Assembly: GCF_044227025.1 (NCBI RefSeq)
Contig: NZ_JBGAFX010000002.1
Span: 496,001-560,000, forward strand
Length of the DNA: 64,000 bases
DNA from: Dokdonella_A sp044227025
GTDB lineage: Bacteria > Pseudomonadota > Gammaproteobacteria > Xanthomonadales > Rhodanobacteraceae
Reading direction: 5' to 3'
Shown: positions 30,321 through 39,136 of the stretch, piece by piece
Position numbering within the stretch: the first letter of the stretch is position 1
Layout of the letters: each line of letters starts with the position of its first letter
Program-made: the position numbers and the translations under genes
The notes under the pieces: model-generated
What the model saw: only the letters and a program-made list of their open reading frames with translations
What the model was told of the DNA's origin: nothing
Databases searched by the model: none

Positions 30321-30351
30321 GTTGAAAAGTGCCGGATAGCACTTTTTCAAC
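30321..30351. terminator. Bidirectional terminator-like hairpin between convergent genes
   Basis: GTTGAAAAGTGC (30321-30332) pairs with GCACTTTTTCAAC (30339-30351) with one bulged T. It lies between bpt (plus) and the 88-residue gene that ends at 30358 (minus) and has A/T-rich flanks in the stem that would serve both directions. Confidence 0.75.
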
Positions 30352-30357
30352 CCCCGG

Positions 30358-30624
30358 CTAGACGAAGCCGACCTCGTGCTCGCCATGCATCGACATGACG
30401 AGCTTGACCATCGAGACAGGCACCATGATCTCGAGTTCCAGCGCTTCGCCGTCCGGACCCTTGCCATCAAGGGTCATCTCGAACAGCGCGCCGGAGGAGT
30501 CGATCTCCGCGCAGACGATGTGCGGGCCGCCGGGCATGTCGCGCAAATAGGGCTTGATCGGTTCGCCGAGCATCTCGATTGCCTGCGGGAAAAGGAATAC
30601 GGCGTAGTTCTTCGGGTCGGTCAT
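30358..30624 (-). CDS. Small acidic hypothetical protein
   Basis: An 88-residue acidic soluble protein beginning MTDPKNYAVFLFPQAIEMLG. The middle is IVCAEIDSSGALFEMTLDGK and the end is LVMSMHGEHEVGFV. No membrane segment or known motif. I do not recognise it. It lies 55 bases downstream of purT on the same strand and may be cotranscribed with it. It ends seven bases from the hairpin at 30321-30351. Confidence 0.65.
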   Translation of the reverse strand: MTDPKNYAVFLFPQAIEMLGEPIKPYLRDMPGGPHIVCAEIDSSGALFEMTLDGKGPDGEALELEIMVPVSMVKLVMSMHGEHEVGFV

Positions 30625-30679
30625 TGTCGAGGGTCGAGGGTGGGGGCTGGTCGAAGAGTACGCCAGATGGAGAGGCGGA

Positions 30680-31861
30680 TCAGGGCTCGATGCGCAGGTG
30701 CGATGCGGCGCGCACGGCTTTCGCGACCGCTGCGTCGATATCGGCATCACGTGCAAGGGTGACTGCCATGCGTCGCTGTCCGCGCACTTCGGGTTTGCCG
30801 AACAGGCGCACCATCGTGTCGGGTTCTGCGAGCGATTCGGCGACGCCGTGGTAGCGCGGACGATCGCCCTCGCCGCTGCAGAGGACCGCGCACGACGCCG
30901 ACGGTCCCACCTGGCGGATCGTGGGGATCGGCAGGCCGAGGATCGCGCGCGCATGCAGCGCGAACTCGGACAGATCCTGCGAGATCAACGTGACCAGTCC
31001 CGTATCGTGTGGGCGCGGGCTGACTTCGGAGAAGATCACTGCGTCGCCCTTGACGAAGAACTCGACGCCAAATACGCCGCGCCCGCCGAGAGCAGCGGTG
31101 ATCGCCTCGGCCTGGCGCTGCGCCTCGGCCAGTGCCTTGGCGCTCATCGGCTGCGGCTGCCACGACTCGCGGTAGTCACCTTTTTCCTGACGGTGGCCGA
31201 TCGGCGCGCAGAAACTCGTGCCGCCGGCATGGCGCACGGTCAGCTGGGTGATCTCGTAGTCGAACGCGACGAACCCCTCGACGATGCAGCGTCCCTTGCC
31301 GGCGCGACCGCCCGACTGCGCGTAGTCCCACGCCGCATCCATGGCGGAATCCGCGCGCACCGTGCTCTGGCCTTTGCCGGAACTCGACATGACCGGCTTG
31401 ATCACGAACGGCAGGCCGATTGCGGCCACCGCGGCGCGGTACTCCTCGCGCGTGTCGACGAAGCGGTACGGCGAGGTCGGCAAGCCGAGTTCCTCCGCGG
31501 CGAGCCGGCGGATGCCTTCGCGATCCATCGTCAGCCACGCCGCGCGCGCGGTCGGGATCACGTTGAGGCCGTCCCGCTCCAGCTCGATCAGGGTCGGCGT
31601 GTGGATCGCCTCGATCTCCGGCACAACGAGGTCGGGCTGCTCCAGCGCAATGATCCGGCGCAGCTCGTCGCCGTCGATCATGTTGATCACGTGCGAGCGG
31701 TGCGCGACCTGCATCGCCGGCGCATTCGCGTAGCGATCGACCGCAATCACCTCGACCGCGAAGCGCTGCAGTTCGATCGCGACTTCCTTGCCGAGTTCGC
31801 CTGAGCCGAGCAGGAGGACGCGGATCGCGGTGTCGGTATGCGGGGTGCCGAAGGGCTTCAT
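30680..31861 (-). CDS. purT: Formate-dependent phosphoribosylglycinamide formyltransferase PurT
   Basis: A 393-residue ATP-grasp enzyme of purine synthesis; it makes formyl-GAR from GAR, formate and ATP, without folate. The N-terminal domain has VLLLGSGELGKEVAIELQR (about 15-33) and VIAVDRYANAPAMQVAHRS. The ATP-grasp core has PFVIKPVMSSSGKGQS (about 152-167), EGFVAFDYEITQLTVRH and GRGVFGVEFFVKGD, with FSEVSPRPHDTGLVTLISQD (metal site, about 274-293). The end SHLRIEP is normal. TAGAAT at 31889-31894 on this strand is a likely -10 box. Purine and not PurK is indicated by RPHDTG and the GELGKE opening. Confidence 0.94.
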   Translation of the reverse strand: MKPFGTPHTDTAIRVLLLGSGELGKEVAIELQRFAVEVIAVDRYANAPAMQVAHRSHVINMIDGDELRRIIALEQPDLVVPEIEAIHTPTLIELERDGLNVIPTARAAWLTMDREGIRRLAAEELGLPTSPYRFVDTREEYRAAVAAIGLPFVIKPVMSSSGKGQSTVRADSAMDAAWDYAQSGGRAGKGRCIVEGFVAFDYEITQLTVRHAGGTSFCAPIGHRQEKGDYRESWQPQPMSAKALAEAQRQAEAITAALGGRGVFGVEFFVKGDAVIFSEVSPRPHDTGLVTLISQDLSEFALHARAILGLPIPTIRQVGPSASCAVLCSGEGDRPRYHGVAESLAEPDTMVRLFGKPEVRGQRRMAVTLARDADIDAAVAKAVRAASHLRIEP

Positions 31862-31888
31862 GCGGGCGTGCAGTGCGGAGGGCGGGCA

Positions 31889-31894
31889 ATTCTA
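31889..31894 (-). promoter_or_regulatory. -10 box TAGAAT for purT
   Basis: On the minus strand TAGAAT lies 27 bases before the purT ATG at 31861, so transcription would give a leader of roughly 20 bases. Confidence 0.4.
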
Positions 31895-31936
31895 GCCAAT
31901 CGCGGGAGGCACGTGGCCGTTCGAATGTCCCCGACC

Positions 31937-31981
31937 GTTCGCTTTGAGTGCAGCGAGCGACAGCGAGCGAAGTCGAAACGC
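31937..31981. repeat. Partial copy of the 145-bp repeat unit
   Basis: GTTCGCTTTGAGTGCAGCGA plus GCGACAGCGAGCGAAGTCGAAACGC-like sequence resembles the first third of the unit at 10888-11280 (shared AGCGAGCGAAGTCGAAACGC). It lies in the divergent region between purT and the transglutaminase-like gene. Confidence 0.6.
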
Positions 31982-32051
31982 ACGCATCGCGCAGGGTCGC
32001 GTCGATCCGGCAAAGCCCTACACTAGGCGCAAACCCTCGACGGAATGCCCG

Positions 32052-33476
32052 ATGCGTCGCTGCCTGCTCCTGCTGGTTGCCCTGCCCCTGTTCGCACGGG
32101 CGGAACCGCCCACCGACCAGTGGTTCACGGTCCTGCTCGACGGCCGCAAGATTGGCTCGTTCGAATCCCGGCGCGAAGTGCGCGGCGACGAAGTGCACAC
32201 GAGCCAGTCGCTGGAGATGGCGCTCGACCGTGCCGGCGTACGTGTCGCGCTCGGCAGCACCGAAACGGCGACCGAAACGCGCGCCGGAGCCCCGCTCGCA
32301 TTCGGCAGCATCTCGCGCCTGTCGGGCAGCGAATCGCGCATCGAGGGGCGCGTGCACGACGGCGTCGCCGATGTCGCGATCACCACCGGCGGGGCCACCC
32401 AGAGACGCACGCTGCCGTGGCCGGCCCGCGCGCTGTTGCCGGAGGGCCTGCGCCGCGCCGGCCTGCTCGCCGGCCTCGAACCCGGCACGCGCTACAGCGC
32501 ACTCGCGTTCCAGCCATCGGGTCTCGAAGCAGCGGACATCACCAGCGTGGTCGCTGCCGCGGAGTCGGTCGATCTGCCCGGCGGCGCGCGCACGCTGTAT
32601 CCGGTCGAGCAGACGCTCGTGCTCGGCGGCGCACCGATGAAGACGCGTGCGTGGATCGATGCCGAGCAGACCGTCTACAAGCTGATCATGCCGATCATGG
32701 GTGTCGATCTGGTGCTGCTCGCCTGCGACCGCGCCTGCGCGACCGCGCCGAACCAGGGCAGCGACGTGTTCGAACGTACCCTGATGCCGTCGCCACGCCC
32801 GCTGCGCGCGCAGGAACTCGCCGGCACGATGCGCTACACGCTGGCGTCGCCGCGCGGCGATTCCGCGCTGGCGTTGCCCGAGACCGATGAGCAGCGGGTC
32901 GAGGTGCGCGGCGAGGAACGCATCGTGACGATCCGTCGCGAGGCGCATGCGCGCACGAACGAACGCCCCGCCAGCGCCGACTTCAAGCCGAACGACTGGC
33001 TGCAGAGCGATGCGCCCGACATCGTGCGCCTCGCGCGCGAAGCCGTCGGCGACGCGACGACGCCGCTCGAGCGCATGCGCCGCATCGAGACGTTCGTGCG
33101 CGGCTACATCCGCAACAAGAGTCTCGATGTCGGCTACGCCTCGGCGCTCGAGGTCGCGCGCAAGCCCGAAGGCGATTGCACCGAACACGCGTTGCTGGTC
33201 GCGGCACTCGGACGCGCGCTCGGTATTGCCACGCGCGTCGTCGATGGCCTCGCCTATGCGCCGGGCTTCGCCGGCAAGGAACAGGTGTTCGTGCCACACG
33301 CGTGGGCGCAGGCGTTCGTCGACGGTCACTGGCGCAGCTTCGATGCCGCCCTGCCCGGCTTCGATGCTGGGCACATCGCACTCGCCATCGGCGACGGCGA
33401 CCCGTGGAAGTTCTATGCCGGTCTCGACCTGCTCGGCCGGATCGAGCTGCGCAAGGCCGAGGCGGCCACCCCGTAG
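32052..33476 (+). CDS. Periplasmic transglutaminase-like protein
   Basis: A 474-residue protein with a signal peptide at residues 1-17 (RRCLLLLVALPLFARA). The N-terminal 300 residues form a repeat-poor beta-rich region with DQWFTVLLDGRKIGSFESRR. The transglutaminase-like core is at about 330-430, with the catalytic Cys in PEGDCTEHALL (near 377), the His in VPHAWAQAFV (near 417) and the Asp in RSFDAALP (near 431). Such exported members are usually proteases or amide hydrolases. The start is chosen at 32052, where the signal peptide begins; GGAA lies about six bases upstream. TACACT at 32019 may be its -10 box. Confidence 0.85.
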   Translation: MRRCLLLLVALPLFARAEPPTDQWFTVLLDGRKIGSFESRREVRGDEVHTSQSLEMALDRAGVRVALGSTETATETRAGAPLAFGSISRLSGSESRIEGRVHDGVADVAITTGGATQRRTLPWPARALLPEGLRRAGLLAGLEPGTRYSALAFQPSGLEAADITSVVAAAESVDLPGGARTLYPVEQTLVLGGAPMKTRAWIDAEQTVYKLIMPIMGVDLVLLACDRACATAPNQGSDVFERTLMPSPRPLRAQELAGTMRYTLASPRGDSALALPETDEQRVEVRGEERIVTIRREAHARTNERPASADFKPNDWLQSDAPDIVRLAREAVGDATTPLERMRRIETFVRGYIRNKSLDVGYASALEVARKPEGDCTEHALLVAALGRALGIATRVVDGLAYAPGFAGKEQVFVPHAWAQAFVDGHWRSFDAALPGFDAGHIALAIGDGDPWKFYAGLDLLGRIELRKAEAATP

Positions 33477-33574
33477 CGCCCGGAGTTCACAGCAGAGCGC
33501 TTGCGTGTAGCAGGGCGGCACCGTGTGCGCGACCGCCATCCCGGCGCGCATGGGCGGCCCACAGCGTGTGGCGC

Positions 33575-34588
33575 TTACGGCAGATCACGCCGGCGCGTTT
33601 CGCGCGGCACGGCCACGGCAGTTGTCGCGCGCAGGCCGCCCGGCGTCGTGCCGGCTGCCTTGCGCAGCAAACGTCGCAATGCGGTCGCATCCTGGTAGCC
33701 GACCGCCGCCGCGATTCGTTCGATGCTGATCCGGCTGTGCTGCAGCAAGCCGCGCGCGCGGTACAGCCGGATGCTGCGGATCAGCGCAAGCGTGCCCATG
33801 CCGGTCGCGTGGCGCACGCGGCGGCCGAGCGTGCGTTCGGACACGCACAACTCGCCGGCCAGTTCGGCGACCGAAGGTACCTCGGGCAGCGCGGTCTCCA
33901 CACGGCGCGTCAGGCGCGCGACCAGCGCGTCGCCGCTGGCCAGCATCGCCGGCACCACGAACTGCGCCTGCTGGCCGCGTTCATGCAGCAGCAGCACGCG
34001 CGACACGCCATCGGCGAGCCGCGCACCGAACCGCGCGCGCAGCAGATGCAACACAAGGTCCGACTGCGCGAACGCGGCACCGGCAGTGAGAATCGGCCCA
34101 TCGACGCAAAGGATGCGGTTGGCCTCGACACGCACGTCCACCGCGCAACGCGCAAGTTCCGGCGCGAGCCACCACGCGGTGGTGGCGTGGCGTCCGGCAA
34201 GCACGCCGGCCGCCTGCAACAGGAATACCGCCGAACACGACGCCGCTACCTGGCCGCCACCGGCAACATGGGCAGCGATGAGGCGGATCGCGCGAACGCA
34301 ATCGTCAGCGGCGAGGCGCGCGCGCAGCTCCCGTGCATCGGCGATCCACATTCCCGGTACAAGCAGGATCGAATGCTGCGGGTGACGGCGCGGCGGCAGA
34401 CGCCTCGTATCCGCACCGATGCCGCCTTGCAGCCGAACATGCCCGCCCGTCGGCGAATACAGACCCCAGCTCGGCACCGCGTCACCGCTGCGCGCGGCGA
34501 ACAATGCCGCCGCGGCGAGGATGTCGCGCGACATCGAGACCCCGCTCGGATTGGTGCCGTCGAGCAGCAGCAGTTCGAAATCCTTCAT
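33575..34588 (-). CDS. GlxA/AraC-family transcriptional regulator
   Basis: A 337-residue regulator with a DJ-1/PfpI-like N-terminal sensor domain (about 1-185; ILLVPGMWIADAREL, AASCSAVFLLQAAGVLAGRH) and a C-terminal AraC DNA-binding domain (about 220-320; VAELAGELCVSERTLGRRVR, then IERIAAAVGYQDATALRRLL). The Cys in ASCSAVF sits at the nucleophile elbow of the DJ-1 fold. Members control amine, choline or stress genes, but the ligand here is unknown. It is divergent from a hydrolase-dehydrogenase operon, and a palindrome (34608-34623) lies 20 bases from its start, so it probably controls that operon and itself. Confidence 0.88.
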   Translation of the reverse strand: MKDFELLLLDGTNPSGVSMSRDILAAAALFAARSGDAVPSWGLYSPTGGHVRLQGGIGADTRRLPPRRHPQHSILLVPGMWIADARELRARLAADDCVRAIRLIAAHVAGGGQVAASCSAVFLLQAAGVLAGRHATTAWWLAPELARCAVDVRVEANRILCVDGPILTAGAAFAQSDLVLHLLRARFGARLADGVSRVLLLHERGQQAQFVVPAMLASGDALVARLTRRVETALPEVPSVAELAGELCVSERTLGRRVRHATGMGTLALIRSIRLYRARGLLQHSRISIERIAAAVGYQDATALRRLLRKAAGTTPGGLRATTAVAVPRETRRRDLP

Positions 34589-34607
34589 GTCGGAATCGGC
34601 CTGAAAC

Positions 34608-34623
34608 GTGTCTTTTAAGACAC
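34608..34623. promoter_or_regulatory. Palindrome GTGTCTT-TT-AAGACAC, likely operator
   Basis: Seven-base perfect arms with a two-base centre, located in the 90-base region between the divergent GlxA-like regulator (start 34588) and the hydrolase gene (start 34679). A/T-rich in a G/C-rich context. It is well placed for binding by the regulator or another factor. Confidence 0.6.
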
Positions 34624-34678
34624 TACCACGCGGACCGCGCGAACCGTTGAATGGGCCTGCCAGCCACGGGGAATCCGC

Positions 34679-35515
34679 ATGGACACCAATGACGATCCGC
34701 TCGACGATTTCGACGCGCGCACGCTCGAACTCGACGGCGTCGCGCGCCGCGTGTACACCTCGGGCCAGGGACCGGGCGTGATCGTGATGGCGGAAATGCC
34801 CGGCATCAGCCCGGACGTCGCGCGCTTTTCGCGCTGGATCCGCCAGGCCGGCTTCACGGTCTACCTGCCCTCGCTGTTCGGCCGCGACGGCGCCCACCCG
34901 CTCGCCGAGGACGGCCTCGAGATCATGCGGCGCGCCTGCATCAGCGCCGAATTCCACGCGCTCGCCGGACGCGGCTCGAGTCCGGTCACGTCCTGGCTGC
35001 GTGCGCTGGCGCGCTTCGCGCACCGCGAATGCGGCGGCATCGGCACCGGCGCGGTCGGCATGTGCTTCACCGGAAACTTCGCGCTGGCGATGATGCTCGA
35101 GCCGTCGATGCTCGCGCCGGTACTCGCGCAACCGTCGCTGCCGCTCGACGATCCCGCTGCGCTCGAAAGCGACGCTGGTGAGCTCCAGGCGGTGCGCGAA
35201 CGACTCGAACGCGACGATCTCAGCGTGCTCGCGTATCGCTTCGAGGGCGACCGCCACTGCCGTGCCGAACGCTTCGCCGCCTACACCGCCGCGCTCGGCC
35301 CGCGCTTCGTCGCGCGCGTGCTGCCCGACGACGCCGCGCGCAGCGATCCGCCACCGTTCTTCAGGCAGGTCGTCGGCTGCCCGCACAGCGTCTTCACCGC
35401 GCACCTCGTCGATGCCGAAGGCTCGCCGACACGGCGCGCATGCGACGAGGTCGTCGCCTTCCTGCGCGCAAGGCTGTGGGCGCCCGCATTGTTCGATGCC
35501 GAGACCGTGATATGA
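34679..35515 (+). CDS. Dienelactone-hydrolase family protein
   Basis: A 278-residue alpha/beta-hydrolase of the dienelactone hydrolase group, in which a Cys is the nucleophile. Visible parts: PGVIVMAEMPGISPDVARFS (about 32-51), the nucleophile elbow GAVGMCFTGNFAL (Cys near 128), an Asp/Glu-rich middle, and the His in GCPHSVFTAHL (near 240). Compared with chlorocatechol enzymes it has a longer insertion before the elbow. The substrate is unknown; the pairing with a dehydrogenase suggests a small carboxylic acid or lactone pathway. The downstream start overlaps its stop, and the GlxA-type regulator is divergent. Confidence 0.82.
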   Translation: MDTNDDPLDDFDARTLELDGVARRVYTSGQGPGVIVMAEMPGISPDVARFSRWIRQAGFTVYLPSLFGRDGAHPLAEDGLEIMRRACISAEFHALAGRGSSPVTSWLRALARFAHRECGGIGTGAVGMCFTGNFALAMMLEPSMLAPVLAQPSLPLDDPAALESDAGELQAVRERLERDDLSVLAYRFEGDRHCRAERFAAYTAALGPRFVARVLPDDAARSDPPPFFRQVVGCPHSVFTAHLVDAEGSPTRRACDEVVAFLRARLWAPALFDAETVI

Positions 35516-36387
35516 GCATCGGCCTCGCCGGCCTCGGCACGATGGGATCGGCGATCGCGATGAACCTGCTACGCGCCGGAAGCCAGCTGGCCGTGTGGAA
35601 CCGTTCGCCGGAAAAGTGCGAGCCGCTGCTCGCGCTCGGAGCGACGCGCGCCGAATCGATCGACGCCCTGTGTGCGGCGTGCTCGATCGTCCTCGTCATG
35701 CTGCTCGACGAGACGGCGATCGACGCTGCACTCGGTCGCGGATCACCGGCGTTCGCGCGGCGGCTGCGCGACCGCACGCTCGTGCATCTCGGCACGACCT
35801 CGCCGGAATACTCGCGGCAGCTCGAGCGCGACCTGCTCGATTGCGGCGCGCGCTACGTCGAAGCGCCGGTGTCCGGCTCGCGCGGGCCAGCCGAGCGCGG
35901 CGAACTCGTCGGCATGCTGGCGGGGCGCGACGAGGCGGCGATCGAGGCCGTGCAACTGCTGCTCGCGCCGTCATGCCGACAGGTGTTCCGCTGCGGCGTC
36001 GTGCCGGGCGCATTGCGCATGAAGCTCGCGGTAAACCATTACCTCGTCGCGACCGTGACGGCGCTCGCCGAGGCGGTGCACGCCGCGCGCTGCGCCGGCA
36101 TCGACGTGGCGCAGTTGCGCGACATACTCGATGCCGGACCGATGGCGAGCGCCGTGTCGCGCGCGAAGCTGGATCTGCTCGTACGCGGTGATTTCGCGCC
36201 ACAGGCCGCGATCCGCGACGTCGCAACGATCGCCGCGCTGGTCGCCGCGCAGGCCGGACAGTGCGGTGCGCAGGCGCCGCTGATCGACGCCTGCGCCGAC
36301 CTGTATCGGCGCGCGCTCGAGCGTGGCTACGGTGGACGCGACATGATCGGCGTGGTCTCGGCGTTCGATCGATCGCCGACTCCGTAG
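35512..36387 (+). CDS. NAD(P)-dependent beta-hydroxyacid dehydrogenase
   Basis: A 291-residue member of the 3-hydroxyisobutyrate dehydrogenase family. The Rossmann fingerprint is IGLAGLGTMGSAIAMNLLRA (about 3-22), followed by VWNRSPEKCEPL. Then come VLVMLLDETAIDAAL (about 62-76), the substrate motif APVSGSRGPAERGEL (about 120-134) and the catalytic Lys in ALRMKLAVNHYL (near 167-178). Members reduce or oxidise small beta-hydroxyacids such as glyoxylate/tartronate semialdehyde. Its ATG overlaps the hydrolase stop (ATGA-type), so it belongs to the same operon. Specificity cannot be read. Confidence 0.88.
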   Translation: MSIGLAGLGTMGSAIAMNLLRAGSQLAVWNRSPEKCEPLLALGATRAESIDALCAACSIVLVMLLDETAIDAALGRGSPAFARRLRDRTLVHLGTTSPEYSRQLERDLLDCGARYVEAPVSGSRGPAERGELVGMLAGRDEAAIEAVQLLLAPSCRQVFRCGVVPGALRMKLAVNHYLVATVTALAEAVHAARCAGIDVAQLRDILDAGPMASAVSRAKLDLLVRGDFAPQAAIRDVATIAALVAAQAGQCGAQAPLIDACADLYRRALERGYGGRDMIGVVSAFDRSPTP

Positions 36388-36440
36388 GGTGGGCCTTGGC
36401 CCACCGCTTTTCCGCAAACTCGTGGCGAACTCGAGCCCGC

Positions 36441-38144
36441 CTATGGCCCCACGGCATCGAAGCCGTTGCGGAAGATCACGTCGTTGCTGACCTGGATCGT
36501 CCATGAACGCGTGTGTTCGAGCAGCGCGCCGGCCATCTGCGGCGAGACATGACTCGTCAGGTCGCGCACGCGCAACGTCAGGCTGCGGGTCGAGGGTGTC
36601 GCGCCGATCTGGCTGAATGCGTAGCTCGGCGAGTTCGCGCCGCCGATCGGATTGCCGTCGAGCAGCCACTGCACCTCGAGCGAACCGATCGATGGCTGCA
36701 GCAAGGTCGCGCTGAACGGCTGCGATGTCCCGACCGCGTAGGTGACCGGCGACGCGGTGCCCGGTGACTCGCTGCCGGGTTCGATCAGGTCGATGCCGCC
36801 CGCCGGGACGCCCCAGCCGCCGCGATACAGCGTGCGCACGTATTCCTGCCGGCACACCGGGCAGAACGGAACACCGAGGAAATGCATGAGGCATTGCGTG
36901 TCGACCGGACGATACATGCCGGTGCCGAGATAGCGCGCGCCCTGGAACAGGCCTACGCCCGAGGTACCCGCCGGCGTCGGAATCGGATTGCCGGGCGTGA
37001 ACCAGCTGTTCCATTTCACCTGACCCGCGCTGGTCTGGTTGGTGACATTCGCCTCGCACGGCGCGCTGCCGGAGAGGTCGCTGCACGCAGGAAAACCTGG
37101 ATAGGCCGAGCTGTACTCGTCGGCGAGATCGCTGAAACTGTGACCGTACTCGTGCAGCACGATCTGGCTCGCCTGCGGATGGGTCGAGGTCACCGAGATG
37201 TTGCCGCCGGAGCCGCCATAAACCGAATCGTTGACGACGATGACGATCTTGTCCCAGTCCGGATAGGCCGCCGCGGCCGTCAGCACCGCGGCATTGCTGA
37301 CCGTGATGAGGCGATGTATCTGGAACGGACAGAACGTCGCGCTGAACGCGGTGTCGACGAATTGTCCCGCGAACGGGTCCGTCTGCGCCTCCGGATCCGC
37401 GCAACACGCCGACGTCGTGCAACCCGCCTGGTACGGCGGATGGTCCGCACCCGTCTGGTTCGAGGCGACGAACCCGGTGGTCCAGTTCACGAAGCTCTGG
37501 TATTCCCTGTACGGCGTGAGGTTGAAGAACGCATCGTGCAGGATCATCGCGTCGCTGTTGAACAATCCCTGCTGCGCGCTGGTATAGCCGTCGCCCATTA
37601 CGAGCAGGTCGACGCGATTGGCAGGATTGCCGCTCTGCGGCGCCTGCACGACCTGCATGTTCGTCGTGCGCGACGCGAGCGGCAACGAACCTGCCTGCGC
37701 CGCCAGCGCGGCCAGGTCGAAGTGCCGGGTCACGCCGGCGCCGGCGAATTCGACCGCGTCCGCCTCATCGAGCGGAATGCGCAGCACGAAGCTGCGTTCC
37801 GCCTGCGCCGGGTGATGCGCGACGATCGAACCGTCGCCATGTTCGGGGTCGCGCGCGAACTCGCCATGCAGGCGCGGAATCGCGACGCTGCGCTCGCCGA
37901 GATCGGCACCGCCCTTCCATGCATGCCAGACGACGCGTTCTTCATCGGCGGATGCGATCGCCGTCGTCGTGTAGTGCGGAGCGTCCGTCAGGTCGACCCG
38001 CGCGTAGGACATCGGTTGCGCCTGATCGTGTGTGTCCAGCATGAACACCACGTAATGCGCCGGTCGCGCAACTGCCAGCGCGGATGCCAGCAGGCCGGCC
38101 ATCCCGATGACGATGGCCGGCGCACGAACGAAATCCGTACCCAT
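36441..38144 (-). CDS. Secreted M64 family metalloprotease with IFxNGFE tail
   Basis: A 567-residue exported peptidase. Signal peptide at about 1-26 (APAIVIGMAGLLASALAVA). The N-terminal 150 residues form a beta-rich prodomain. The M64 catalytic domain starts with NRVDLLVMGDGYTSAQ (about 174-189) and has the zinc site IVLHEYGHSFSDLADEY (near 335-351; HExxH plus a downstream Asp/Glu) and many paired Cys (CCADPEAQTD, FCPVCRQE). M64 enzymes include the IgA-cleaving protease; the substrate here is unknown. A beta-rich domain follows, then the ending NDVIFRNGFDAVGP, the shared tail. The ATG at 38144 has GGGGAG eight bases upstream and is preferred over the GTG at 38150. Confidence 0.87.
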   Translation of the reverse strand: MGTDFVRAPAIVIGMAGLLASALAVARPAHYVVFMLDTHDQAQPMSYARVDLTDAPHYTTTAIASADEERVVWHAWKGGADLGERSVAIPRLHGEFARDPEHGDGSIVAHHPAQAERSFVLRIPLDEADAVEFAGAGVTRHFDLAALAAQAGSLPLASRTTNMQVVQAPQSGNPANRVDLLVMGDGYTSAQQGLFNSDAMILHDAFFNLTPYREYQSFVNWTTGFVASNQTGADHPPYQAGCTTSACCADPEAQTDPFAGQFVDTAFSATFCPFQIHRLITVSNAAVLTAAAAYPDWDKIVIVVNDSVYGGSGGNISVTSTHPQASQIVLHEYGHSFSDLADEYSSAYPGFPACSDLSGSAPCEANVTNQTSAGQVKWNSWFTPGNPIPTPAGTSGVGLFQGARYLGTGMYRPVDTQCLMHFLGVPFCPVCRQEYVRTLYRGGWGVPAGGIDLIEPGSESPGTASPVTYAVGTSQPFSATLLQPSIGSLEVQWLLDGNPIGGANSPSYAFSQIGATPSTRSLTLRVRDLTSHVSPQMAGALLEHTRSWTIQVSNDVIFRNGFDAVGP

Positions 38145-38219
38145 CTCCACTACTCCCCTATCCGGTGGAGCCGCGAGCCTAGCATCCGGATTTCATTCCT
38201 CAATGCGGACTTGTCATTG

Positions 38220-38240
38220 TGATATCTTTTTGATATCTTT
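38220..38240. promoter_or_regulatory. AT-rich direct repeats TGATATCTTT upstream of the SPFH gene
   Basis: TGATATCTTT occurs at 38220-38229 and 38231-38240, exactly one helical turn (11 bases) apart. The embedded GATATC is itself a palindrome. In this GC-rich genome the site is conspicuous. A ribbon-helix-helix protein, which binds such tandem half sites, is encoded at the end of the same operon, so self-regulation is plausible. Confidence 0.6.
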
Positions 38241-38263
38241 CATGCAAATCTAGGGAGAGTCCC

Positions 38264-39136
38264 ATGAACGAGCGCAGTGCCTTCTCGGTCGCCGGCATAC
38301 CGATGGTGGTGTTCCTGATCCTCGCGTTTCCCCTTCTCGCCGCCCTGACGATGGGGAACATCAATCCCCAGCAACCGTTCTGGACCCTCGTGCCGGCGGT
38401 CCTCGTGTTCATCGCGCTGGTTTTCATGTCCACCGGCTTCTTTCAGGTGCAGCCGAATCAGGGTCAGGTACTGCAACTGTTCGGCCACTACGCCGGCACC
38501 GTGCGCGACGAGGGCTTGCGCTGGACCAATCCGTTCTATTCAAAGCGCGCGGTGTCCTTGCGCGTGCGCAATTTCGAATCGGGCAAGCTGAAGGTGAACG
38601 ACGCCGACGGCAATCCGATCGAGATCGCCGCGGTGGTCGTCTGGCAGGTGGTGGACACCGCCGAAGCGGTGTTCTGCGTCGACGACTACGAGAATTTCGT
38701 GCAGATCCAGAGCGAGTCCGCCCTGCGCCAGATGGCGCAGAGCTATCCCTACGATGCGCACGACAGCAAGGAGCCGTCGCTCCGCAGTCACGGCGACGAG
38801 GTCAACGCGCATCTGCGCCAGGAGATCAAGCAGCGCCTGGGCAAAGCCGGCGTGGACGTGGTCGAGGCCCGCATCAGCCACCTTGCCTATGCGCAGGAGA
38901 TCGCCCAGGCGATGCTGCAGCGCCAGCAGGCCGGCGCGATCATCGCCGCGCGCACGCGCATCGTCGAAGGCGCGGTGAGCATGGTCGAGATGGCGCTCGC
39001 CGAACTTGGCAAGCGCGGCGTCGTCGAACTCGACAACGAACGCCGCGCGGCGATGGTCAGCAACCTGCTCGTCGTGCTGTGTGGCGAGCGCGGCACGCAG
39101 CCGGTCGTCAACACCGGAAGTTTGTACACGGGCTGA
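38264..39136 (+). CDS. SPFH/Band 7 membrane protein
   Basis: A 290-residue SPFH (stomatin/prohibitin) protein. Two N-terminal hydrophobic segments (PMVVFLILAFPLLAALTMGN, about 13-32, and WTLVPAVLVFIALVFMSTGF, about 40-59) anchor it. The SPFH domain begins FQVQPNQGQVLQLFGHYAG and includes GLRWTNPFYSKRAVSLRVRN (about 86-105) and VVVWQVVDTAEAVFCVDDYE (about 124-143). A helical C-terminus follows (LRQEIKQRLGKAGVDVVEAR, then YAQEIAQAMLQRQQAGAI). Such proteins scaffold membrane microdomains. The start is supported by AGGGAGAG upstream. It overlaps a ribbon-helix-helix gene by one base. Confidence 0.9.
   Translation: MNERSAFSVAGIPMVVFLILAFPLLAALTMGNINPQQPFWTLVPAVLVFIALVFMSTGFFQVQPNQGQVLQLFGHYAGTVRDEGLRWTNPFYSKRAVSLRVRNFESGKLKVNDADGNPIEIAAVVVWQVVDTAEAVFCVDDYENFVQIQSESALRQMAQSYPYDAHDSKEPSLRSHGDEVNAHLRQEIKQRLGKAGVDVVEARISHLAYAQEIAQAMLQRQQAGAIIAARTRIVEGAVSMVEMALAELGKRGVVELDNERRAAMVSNLLVVLCGERGTQPVVNTGSLYTG

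Noticed and set aside
31176..33551. Antisense frame of 791 residues over purT and the transglutaminase-like gene
   Set aside because: It runs through two well-supported genes in the wrong frame and encodes Arg/Ala/Gln-rich sequence with no motif.
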